Source of the DNA: Opitutaceae bacterium
GTDB taxonomy: Bacteria; Verrucomicrobiota; Verrucomicrobiia; Opitutales; Opitutaceae
NCBI GenBank assembly: GCA_027485045.1
Contig: JAIXRU010000117.1
Location: 1-32,972, forward strand
Reading direction: 5' to 3'
Length of the DNA stretch: 32,972 bases
Positions 6,697-14,389 of this stretch are shown here, piece by piece. The first letter of the stretch is position 1, and every line of letters begins with the position of its first letter. Under the pieces are notes generated by a model. The model did no database searches and had not been told where the DNA came from. It saw only the letters and a program-made list of their open reading frames with translations. Both the position numbers and the translations under genes were made by a program.

Positions 6697-8697
6697 CTAT
6701 TCCGGGTCAATTAGCGAAGGTTGCGATGCCTTACTGCGGCGGCGTATAGCCGTGAGATGGACCATCAGAACGCTCAAATCGGCCGGATTCACCCCGCTGA
6801 TTCGCCCAGCCTGGCCCAAATTTACCGGACGGGCAGCCTTTAACTTAGTCAAACTCTCCGCTCTCAAACCGCGTACTTGATCGTAATCGAAGTCTACGGG
6901 GATCTTGATTTTCTCCACGTCGGACAGCCGGGCAACGTGGCGTTCCTCGCGAGCCAGATAGCCGGCGTAGGCCACCCGGTAGAGCACTTCCGCCCGTTCT
7001 TCTTTTGCCAAATCCGTAAATTCAGATGGCAGCGGCAAATCAACTTTAGCCGCCAGCTCAGGGGCTGAGCCAACGGAACCGCGGGCCAAGGTATGCCGGA
7101 TATGATCTCCCCAAGTCCCCTGCCCTAGCCCCAAATTCGATGCCGGACGAGTCTGCTCCAAACGATGGACTTCCGCATGGATACGAGCCGCCTTCGCCTC
7201 TATGCGGGCCAGGCGCGAAGCGGAAAGCAGCCCGCAAGCCCGCGCATGATGCCGTAACCGGAGTTCGGCACTACCGTGATTAAACAACAGTCGATGCTCA
7301 GCCCGACTGGTAAACATACGATACGGTTCACGCGTGCCCTTTGTTACCAAATCATCGATCAGCACACCCAGGTAGCCCTCATGTCTGGCGATTACCAAAG
7401 GCACCTCTCCCCTACCCTTTCGCGCAGCATTAGTTCCCGCAATCAAGCCTTGGGCTGCCGCCTCCTCATAGCCGGAAGTGCCATTTATCTGACCGGCGAA
7501 AAAAAGGTTTTCGACCTTCCTCGATTCCAACGACGGAAACAATTGTGTCGGCGGGGCGAAATCATACTCCACGGCATAAGCCGGGCGCAACAACTCGGCC
7601 CGCTCCAACCCAGGAATGCTGCGAACCATTTCCACCTGCACCGCGAAGGGTAACGAAGTGGAAAGCCCGTTGATGTAAAACTCATTGGTGGCGCGACCCT
7701 CCGGTTCCAAAAATAACATGTGCCGGGGCTTATCTGCGAACCGGACAAACTTATCCTCAATCGACGGACAATAGCGCGGCCCCGTGCCCTCAATTTCCCC
7801 TGAATACATGGCGGAAAGATGTAAATTATCGCGCACCAACTGGGCGGTACGCTCCGTGGTATAGGTTATCCAACACGGCACCTGCGCCTCACCCGGCGCC
7901 CACCCGAGGCGCTGTTCGCGCAGTACCACGCCGGCCACCGAAGGGAGTTCCACGTGGAACAGTGGCTCCGTGTCTCGCGTATCGTGAAACGCAAAAAGGG
8001 TAGGGCTGGCATCGCCATACTGCGGTTCCATTTTGGAGAAATCTATCGAGCGCCCAAGTAAACGAGGCGGAGTTCCGGTCTTTAGGCGCTGTAGTTCAAT
8101 GCCCGCCTCTAGAAAACTGGCGGAAAGAGTCTTGGCACTAAAATCACCCAGCCTGCCTCCTTCGTTTTTATTCTGCCCGATGTGCATCAGACCACGCAAA
8201 AAGGTGCCCGTCGTAACGACCACCGTGCGTCCGAAAAACTCCAGATCCAGATTAGTACGGACTCCGATGACAGAGCGTCCGCACGAACTCAGGTTTTCAG
8301 AATAAATCAGTCCAGTGACTGTCGCTTGAAAAAGTTTTAAATTCGGCTGCAGTTCCAAGGTATGTTTTAGCCGAAACTGATAGGCTTTTTTATCGCACTG
8401 CGCCCTCGGGGACTGCACCGCCGGGCCCTTGGACTCGTTCAGGAGCCGAAACTGAATACCGGTTAGGTCGGTATTAATCGCCATTTCTCCGCCTAGCGCA
8501 TCAATCTCGCGCACCATTTGTCCCTTGGCCTGGCCACCGATAGCCGGGTTACAGCTCATCTGTGCGACGGTATCGAGATTGCCCGTCAACAATAAGGTGC
8601 GCGCTCCGGTTCGTGCGGATGCCAAGGCCGCTTCACAGCCAGCATGCCCCGCACCACAAACAATCACGTCATAAGGAAGGGCAGGGGAGTCAGACAT
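6697..8697 (-). CDS. mnmG: tRNA uridine 5-carboxymethylaminomethyl modification enzyme MnmG (GidA)
   Basis: MnmG is the FAD-dependent partner of MnmE. Together they install the cmnm5/nm5 group on wobble U34 of several tRNAs. The N-terminus has the dinucleotide-binding loop VCGAGHAGCEAA, then the family signatures CNPAIGGQAKGQMVREID and LKTGTPPRL, the second signature region AGQINGTSGYEEAAAQG, and a C-terminal helical domain that binds MnmE and tRNA. The ATG at 8697 gives 666 residues and an N-terminus of normal length. An ATG at 8721, embedded in the mnmE stop (TGATG), would add 8 residues and would couple the two genes; both starts are plausible. The bases before 8697 are pyrimidine-rich on the coding strand, and the AAGGAGG there lies on the wrong strand to act as a ribosome site. 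Confidence 0.96.
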   Translation of the reverse strand: MSDSPALPYDVIVCGAGHAGCEAALASARTGARTLLLTGNLDTVAQMSCNPAIGGQAKGQMVREIDALGGEMAINTDLTGIQFRLLNESKGPAVQSPRAQCDKKAYQFRLKHTLELQPNLKLFQATVTGLIYSENLSSCGRSVIGVRTNLDLEFFGRTVVVTTGTFLRGLMHIGQNKNEGGRLGDFSAKTLSASFLEAGIELQRLKTGTPPRLLGRSIDFSKMEPQYGDASPTLFAFHDTRDTEPLFHVELPSVAGVVLREQRLGWAPGEAQVPCWITYTTERTAQLVRDNLHLSAMYSGEIEGTGPRYCPSIEDKFVRFADKPRHMLFLEPEGRATNEFYINGLSTSLPFAVQVEMVRSIPGLERAELLRPAYAVEYDFAPPTQLFPSLESRKVENLFFAGQINGTSGYEEAAAQGLIAGTNAARKGRGEVPLVIARHEGYLGVLIDDLVTKGTREPYRMFTSRAEHRLLFNHGSAELRLRHHARACGLLSASRLARIEAKAARIHAEVHRLEQTRPASNLGLGQGTWGDHIRHTLARGSVGSAPELAAKVDLPLPSEFTDLAKEERAEVLYRVAYAGYLAREERHVARLSDVEKIKIPVDFDYDQVRGLRAESLTKLKAARPVNLGQAGRISGVNPADLSVLMVHLTAIRRRSKASQPSLIDPE

Positions 8698-8720
8698 AAG
8701 AAAAGGAGGTGCACAGGACA

Positions 8721-10181
8721 TCACTTACCAATGCAGAAATTAGCGAAAAGGGCGTCGAGCATACGTTCATTATCCACCCGGCCGGCAATTTCCCCGAGCG
8801 CATCCAAACCAGCCCGCACATCTCCCGAAACCAGTTCAATCGGAGCCGGTGGCTCAGCCATAAGCCCGGACAAGGCCGCTTGAAATCCCTCCGCAGCACG
8901 GCGAAGCGCATCGGCATGCCGGGCATTAATCGCGATGTGCTCTTCCACGAAAAGCGTGGGGCGCAAGCCATCCGCCAAAGCAATAATCGCCGTCCGCAAT
9001 TCCGCCAAACCCACCCCAGTAACTGCGGAAACAAGCAAAGGAACACGCGCGCCTAATTCGCCTAAAGTGGAAAATGTCTGGCTGGAAGAACTCTGCGAAG
9101 AAACCAAATCGATTTTATTGCGCACCAAAAGGGTCTTTTCCGGCAGAATATGTTGAGCAAACTCGAACGGCAGGGTGGGGCAGGGGAGTGAGGCATCGAT
9201 CACCCAAATAATCAAATCCGCCTTGGTCAGGCATTCGGCGGTTTTTTCCATACCGCGTCGCTCCAAAGCCCCAGGCTCAGGATTAATACCCGCCGTATCA
9301 ATAAGTCGCAGTAAATGCGGACCCACCTGTAGCCGCTCTTCAATATAATCGCGCGTGGTTCCAGGCTCCGGGCTCACCAAGGCACGATCCGCTCCCACCA
9401 AGGCATTCAACAAACTGCTCTTTCCCACATTGGGTGCGCCCAAGAGCACCGTCTTGACCCCATCCCTCAGCAAATCCCCATAAGCTTGGGTAGCTAGTAA
9501 ACGAAGTGTTCCACGTAGAACACTATCCAGTGCTTCCGCCACTTGCAGCCGGTTCTCGGTTGGCAAATCCTCATCGGGGAAATCAATATAGACCTCTATT
9601 TTGGCTAGGTTTAAGATGGCGGTCTTTATGAGCTCTTCCAGAAATTTACCTAGCTGTCCTTGCAACTGACGCTGCGCCGCAGCCAACGCCCGTTCACTAC
9701 GCGCATGGATAAGGTCCATCACCGCCTCTGCCTGCGTCAGCTCCATTCGCCCATTTAAAAACGCCCGGCGGGTGAACTCACCAGGCTCGGCCGCACGGCA
9801 ACCTCGACGAAATAAATCCGCGAGCAACAGGTGCACAATCAGGGGATTCCCATGACAACTCAGCTCTAATGTATCGTCGCCTGTCGCAGTATTCGGCCCA
9901 GTTGCGAAAACCCATACCAAATCATCTAAAATCCGCCCGTCCTCCCCTGCACGATACTGCCCATACACCGCCCGCCGGATTGAGAGCTTGCTGGCATCCC
10001 GGTTGAAAACCGCTGACGCAATAGCCCGACAGGCCGGCCCGCTTACACGAATTAACGCGAGCGCTGCTGTCCCCGCCGGCGTCGCTAGAGCTGCGATCGT
10101 ATCGTGACCACCGGTCGAATGAAAATCGGGGGGGGCGTCCACCTGCGCGGACCAATTAGAGTAGAGCACGGGCACCTTCAC
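8721..10181 (-). CDS. mnmE: tRNA modification GTPase MnmE (TrmE)
   Basis: The protein has the N-terminal tetrahydrofolate-binding domain (DTIAALATPAGTAALALIRVSG and the PGEFTRRAFLNGRM/LTQAEAVMDLI segments). A helical domain follows, and the G domain is inserted in it: P-loop GAPNVGKSS (248-256), the G2 region PGTTRD, DTAG (295-298) and NKID. The C-terminus is CIGK, the invariant catalytic cysteine motif. It works with MnmG on wobble U34. The frame begins with GTG at 10181 (486 residues), about 20 residues longer than the usual start near HDTIAA. Several GTG codons are close together, so the exact start is uncertain. The mnmG gene follows directly with possible TGATG overlap. Confidence 0.95.
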   Translation of the reverse strand: MKVPVLYSNWSAQVDAPPDFHSTGGHDTIAALATPAGTAALALIRVSGPACRAIASAVFNRDASKLSIRRAVYGQYRAGEDGRILDDLVWVFATGPNTATGDDTLELSCHGNPLIVHLLLADLFRRGCRAAEPGEFTRRAFLNGRMELTQAEAVMDLIHARSERALAAAQRQLQGQLGKFLEELIKTAILNLAKIEVYIDFPDEDLPTENRLQVAEALDSVLRGTLRLLATQAYGDLLRDGVKTVLLGAPNVGKSSLLNALVGADRALVSPEPGTTRDYIEERLQVGPHLLRLIDTAGINPEPGALERRGMEKTAECLTKADLIIWVIDASLPCPTLPFEFAQHILPEKTLLVRNKIDLVSSQSSSSQTFSTLGELGARVPLLVSAVTGVGLAELRTAIIALADGLRPTLFVEEHIAINARHADALRRAAEGFQAALSGLMAEPPAPIELVSGDVRAGLDALGEIAGRVDNERMLDALFANFCIGK

Positions 10182-10275
10182 GACCCGCGTTTAACCGGAA
10201 CCGCGTTTAAAGGTCCAGCCCAGGCGACCAAAGAAACCTGACCCGCCAGCGACCCAGTGACTTCGTCCCGTGCAT

Positions 10276-11106
10276 TCATCGCAAACTGGTCAACACCCGA
10301 TCAATCGGGATCGCATGCCGCCGCCTATCCAAGAATACACTTACCTCCTCATAACCGATTTCGCGCAACAAATTCAGGGCCGTCACAAATTTATCCCCGA
10401 CTCGATCCGGACGATGGGCATCCGCGCCCAAAACTACCGGAATGCCACGCTCATACATCATGGCTAATTGCGCCGGTCCCGGGTTCATCTCCGGAATGGC
10501 CTTTAGCAGACCACTCGTATTGAGCTCCATCGCCACACCGGAAGCGGCGATACGATCCAAAGCTTTGGCAATAAACGGCTGAATACGCGGGAAGTGCCAT
10601 TCCACCGGGCATTCGTTTTTGATCAAATCCGGATGCGATAAGGTGTCGAACAATCCACTCTCCGCCGCCAAGGCCAAATGCTCGTAATAGACCTGTTGAT
10701 AACTAAATACGTCGCCTGTGTAATACTTTTGCCGATAAAAAGCCATTTGGTAATGCACGCTCCCCAAGACGTGATGCAAAGGTACCCGGCGATGTAGCTT
10801 CTCCAGCCAAGGCTCCACCCCGGGTACAAAATCACTTTCCAAACCCAGCCGCACATCCAGGCGGTCCGCGTATGAAACTTTGGCCTGCTCCACCATCGCC
10901 ACATAGAGACCAAACTCGGCATCAGCCATACGCACGTCAGCCGACCAGTTGTTTGGCAAGGGCGCGTGACAGGTAAAAATAATCCCGCGCAAACCACGCC
11001 GCACCGCATGTGCGCAGTATTCCTCCGGCTCTCCAGTCGCGTGTTTGCACAACGGTGTGTGGCAGTGTGATTCGTAAAGTATGGGTGATGCGATGGCAGC
11101 GAACAT
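10276..11106 (-). CDS. PHP-domain phosphoesterase, histidinol-phosphatase (HisK)-like
   Basis: This 276-residue protein has all the metal-binding motifs of the PHP family: ESHCHTPLCKHA at the N-terminus, FTCHAPLP, the glutamate in LGLESDFVPG, GSVHY, SHPDLIK and the final GADAHRP. The family uses three metal ions to hydrolyse phosphate esters. The arrangement matches the HisK/HisJ type of histidinol-phosphate phosphatase, the penultimate step of histidine synthesis. No other his gene is nearby, so the substrate is not certain. It lies 23 bp after the PAS-SpoIIE gene and about 95 bp before mnmE, all in one direction, and could be cotranscribed with either. Confidence 0.8.
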   Translation of the reverse strand: MFAAIASPILYESHCHTPLCKHATGEPEEYCAHAVRRGLRGIIFTCHAPLPNNWSADVRMADAEFGLYVAMVEQAKVSYADRLDVRLGLESDFVPGVEPWLEKLHRRVPLHHVLGSVHYQMAFYRQKYYTGDVFSYQQVYYEHLALAAESGLFDTLSHPDLIKNECPVEWHFPRIQPFIAKALDRIAASGVAMELNTSGLLKAIPEMNPGPAQLAMMYERGIPVVLGADAHRPDRVGDKFVTALNLLREIGYEEVSVFLDRRRHAIPIDRVLTSLR

Positions 11107-11129
11107 GCTCAGGTATCAAAGATAAAAAC

Positions 11130-13475
11130 TCACCGTGCCCGAACCAGCAAAAGCGCGCGATCATCGTGGCGGGGCGCTAGAGTGCAAAACTGCCTGAGAT
11201 AGCGATCAAATCGTCGCAAGATCTCCGCGAGGGGTTCGTTTTGATGTCGGCCCAGGGTCTCGACGACTCGATCGCGGCCAAATTCTTCACCCGACACATT
11301 ACACGCTTCGTTAATTCCATCGGTGTAAAGAGCCAGCAAATCACCAGGGTCGAGCGTCACCCCCCCCTCCTCCAACGTGTCGTCAAAAAGCTCGCCGGGC
11401 ACCATGCCCAGCGCCATGCCCCCTTCGCCCAGTAACACCGGGGCCCCGCCACCCGCCCGCAGTAGCAAGCCTGCCTCGTGGCCGGCCCGGCAATACCGCA
11501 ATTCCAGGGTGTCCAAATTTAGAATACCATAGAAGAGCGTGATGTACATACCCGGCGGCATGTCCGGTTGCAGCGCCCGGTTGACCCGCCGGAGCACCGC
11601 CGCCGGCGACACCTCTCCCGGCGCGCACAGTCGCAGACTGGCGCGGCATGCCGCCATCATCAATGCCGCCGGCGCACCCTTGCCTGAAACATCCGCGATC
11701 AGAAAACCATGATGCTTCCCGTCCACCGGCAATACATCGTAATAGTCGCCGCCCAATTGCTGCGAAGGCTGCGACAGCACCTCGACCTCAATGCGTCCAA
11801 GCGACGGAAAGCGGCTGGGAAGAAGATGCTGCTGCACATCCCGCGCCAGCGCCAGTTCACGCTCCTGCGCCACCCGCTGGTTGGCTTCGGCCACCTTGCG
11901 CTCGGTGATATCGGTGATCAACCCTTCATGATGCGTCACCTCACCCCGTTCGTTCACACGCACGATAGTGTGGTCATCGACCCACCGGACCGATCCATCC
12001 GCACATTGAATACGATACTCCTGGGTGTATTCTTGGTGGCCGGCCGCCGCATGCGCATCCACCTCGGCACCCACCCGTTCACGATCTTCCGGATGGGTGA
12101 TGTCACGAAAACTGAGCCGACGACTGGTTAAATCCTCCGGGGAATAACCAAATTGACGCAAGCTGGCGGATACGAACTCCACCGGCCAGTTACCTGCCTC
12201 CGCCCGCCAAAGGACCACCACCGAGGGCGAACGATCAATAATCCGCGCCATCTCCTCCAATCTGGCCAAGGCCGTGCGCAGTTCCTGCTGTGCATGTCGA
12301 CGGATGGAAATATCCCGACCAACGCCGAAAAACGCCCGACGCCTGTCGCGGTCACTGTACGCCGAACCTGTGGACGCATGCCATATCCAGCGACCATCCG
12401 CATGCCGCACGCGATACTCGATGCCCTCCCCACCTTTTCCCGTCTTCAGTGTACGGGCCAAAAACTGATCCCATAACGGCAAGTCCTCGGGATGCAGATA
12501 CTCACGAAAAGCTGTGCCGAGCACCTCATCCACCGGATGCCCCAACTTGGCGGTCCATGCTTGTGAAACGAATTTAAACCGACCCTCCGGCGTCAACGCG
12601 TAGAGAATCTCGCTGGCAGTCTGGATATAGGTGCGCCACCTCGCCTCAGTCCGTCGTAGTTCATCTTCGGCCAAATGTCGGGCCGTGATATCTTCGAGCA
12701 TCGCAAAATGATGCGTTATACGACCGTCATTTTCCCGTACCACCACCACGGTCAAAACGCCCCATACCGTGCGTCCATCGGGATGAATGTAGCGTTTTTC
12801 CAACGTAAAGTTATCCCGCTTCCCGGAATGGATCTCAGCGTTCAAAACCTCCTGCCGCTTCAAATCTTCGGGGTGTGTTATGCGGTAAACATTATTGATA
12901 TCTCCGGCCTGCTCGCGCGTGAGCCCGATCAACTCGCAAAAACGTTTGTTCACATGGTTGGTGCCCGGTTTACCGTCCGGCCCGAATTCCCGCCAACTTA
13001 GCCCGATCGGCGAATGCTCGAATAAGAGCTGCAACTCCCGGGTCTTTAACGCCAGCTCCCGTTCCATGCTCACCAGCCGGGAAACATCGGTACGAATCGC
13101 CAGAAACCCCAACCTGCGCCCGGCCAGACCAAGCAAGGGCAATATTGTCGTCTGCACCCAATACAGCCGTCCGTCTTTGGCCCTATTGCAGATCGCACCA
13201 CGCCAGATTTCCCCCTCCAGCATGGTTTCCCACATCTTAACATAAAACGAATCCGGATGCTGGCCGGACTTCAGTATCCTGTGCGTCTTGCCGATTACTT
13301 CATGTTCGCTGTAACCGGATATTTCGCAAAAGCGTTTGTTAACATACCGGATTACCCCCTCGGCATCCGTGATCGCCACGATGTCATGCTCGTCCAACCC
13401 TTGCCGAAGCCAGGAAAGCAACATGGGCTCATAAGCATCAAGAGTGGCATTGAGCAGAGGCGCGGGTAGATTCAT
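11130..13475 (-). CDS. Multi-PAS SpoIIE-family protein phosphatase
   Basis: The 781-residue protein has no membrane segment and consists of four PAS or PAS-PAC modules in tandem (about 20-130, 150-270, 280-395 and 410-530). Each PAC module ends in a motif such as TDVSRL, EDITARH, RDISIRR or TDITERK. A short coiled coil (about 530-560) leads into a PP2C-type SpoIIE domain (about 560-780) that keeps its metal-binding motifs GGDYYDV, ADVSGKG, CRAGHE, YTDGINE and the terminal HDDRALLLV. Such RsbU-like enzymes dephosphorylate STAS-domain anti-anti-sigma factors in response to signals read by the PAS domains. No STAS, RsbW-like kinase or sigma factor is in the window, so the target is unknown. It lies 47 bp after the ABC permease gene. 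Confidence 0.88.
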   Translation of the reverse strand: MNLPAPLLNATLDAYEPMLLSWLRQGLDEHDIVAITDAEGVIRYVNKRFCEISGYSEHEVIGKTHRILKSGQHPDSFYVKMWETMLEGEIWRGAICNRAKDGRLYWVQTTILPLLGLAGRRLGFLAIRTDVSRLVSMERELALKTRELQLLFEHSPIGLSWREFGPDGKPGTNHVNKRFCELIGLTREQAGDINNVYRITHPEDLKRQEVLNAEIHSGKRDNFTLEKRYIHPDGRTVWGVLTVVVVRENDGRITHHFAMLEDITARHLAEDELRRTEARWRTYIQTASEILYALTPEGRFKFVSQAWTAKLGHPVDEVLGTAFREYLHPEDLPLWDQFLARTLKTGKGGEGIEYRVRHADGRWIWHASTGSAYSDRDRRRAFFGVGRDISIRRHAQQELRTALARLEEMARIIDRSPSVVVLWRAEAGNWPVEFVSASLRQFGYSPEDLTSRRLSFRDITHPEDRERVGAEVDAHAAAGHQEYTQEYRIQCADGSVRWVDDHTIVRVNERGEVTHHEGLITDITERKVAEANQRVAQERELALARDVQQHLLPSRFPSLGRIEVEVLSQPSQQLGGDYYDVLPVDGKHHGFLIADVSGKGAPAALMMAACRASLRLCAPGEVSPAAVLRRVNRALQPDMPPGMYITLFYGILNLDTLELRYCRAGHEAGLLLRAGGGAPVLLGEGGMALGMVPGELFDDTLEEGGVTLDPGDLLALYTDGINEACNVSGEEFGRDRVVETLGRHQNEPLAEILRRFDRYLRQFCTLAPRHDDRALLLVRAR

Positions 13476-13522
13476 GGCGGGGAAGAAAAGCAGGATACGC
13501 GAGTAAACCCCCGCGTCGAGCC

Positions 13523-14389
13523 TCAGCCTTTAACCGCTCCCGCCGTGATGCCGCGCACCAAGTGTCCCTGCAAAAAAACATAGATCGCCAATATCGGCAC
13601 CGTCACGATCACGATACCCGCAAACAAGCGCGCTTGATCGCCCTGATACTGCGCCGTGATGGCCAGATTAGCCAGGCCGAGTGGCAACGTTTTTTCCGCC
13701 CCGCCACCCGTCAGCATGAAGGCGAAAAAATACTCCTTCCAGACCCCGATAAACTGAAAAATCGCCACCGTCACCAAGCCCGGCCGGGCCAAGGGCAGCA
13801 TCACGCGCCAAAAAGCCTGTGACTCCGAACACCCATCCACGACCGCCGCCTCGTACAGGGCTCGCGGCAAACTTCGAAAGAAACCCGTGAGAATAAAAAT
13901 CGCGAAGGGCAGGCCGTTAGCCGTGTAAACCAGCACCAGTCCCCAACGCGATTCCAACAGCCCCATTGCCCTCAACTCGAAAAACAAGGGCACCATCGCC
14001 AACTGCGCCGGCACCATCAGTCCCGCTAAAAACAACCCATGGGTAAACCGTCCCAGCGGATGATAAAACCGCGCCAGTGCATAGGCCGCCATCGAACCGA
14101 AAAGCAGAATCAAAGCGACCGAGCTCGTCGTCACCATCGCCGAATTCAGAAAATACTCGCCCAGCCCCGCATCCCGCCAAGCCCGGCCATACGCCGCGCC
14201 ATCCACGCCCGCCCACTCCGGCAGCGCCAGCGGATCCTGTGTGATGGCCGCATCATCCTTAAAAGATGAATACGCCACCCACACCATCGGGAAAATGACC
14301 CACAACAGATACCCGCCCAGCGCCGAGCCCAGCAGCCAACGCGCCGCGCCTGTTCCGCTGCGAGCCGGTTTCTCACGCAGAGGGTTCAT
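13523..14389 (-). CDS. Carbohydrate ABC transporter permease, MalG-like
   Basis: The 288-residue membrane protein has about six hydrophobic helices and the MalG-type EAA loop (YEAAVVDGCSESQAFWRVML), the docking site for the ATPase. It belongs to the CUT1 family of sugar importers. It overlaps the fused binding protein/permease gene by 4 bp, so the two form one translation-coupled unit. GGAGG and GGAG motifs precede the ATG, a purine Shine-Dalgarno unusual for this window. No ATPase gene is present, so a shared MsmX/UgpC-type ATPase encoded elsewhere is likely. The substrate cannot be read from the sequence. Confidence 0.9.
   Translation of the reverse strand: MNPLREKPARSGTGAARWLLGSALGGYLLWVIFPMVWVAYSSFKDDAAITQDPLALPEWAGVDGAAYGRAWRDAGLGEYFLNSAMVTTSSVALILLFGSMAAYALARFYHPLGRFTHGLFLAGLMVPAQLAMVPLFFELRAMGLLESRWGLVLVYTANGLPFAIFILTGFFRSLPRALYEAAVVDGCSESQAFWRVMLPLARPGLVTVAIFQFIGVWKEYFFAFMLTGGGAEKTLPLGLANLAITAQYQGDQARLFAGIVIVTVPILAIYVFLQGHLVRGITAGAVKG

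Noticed and set aside
8701-8708. AAGGAGG-like ribosome site at 8703-8709
   Set aside because: It lies on the plus strand, whereas mnmG is read from the minus strand, and no plus-strand gene starts there.
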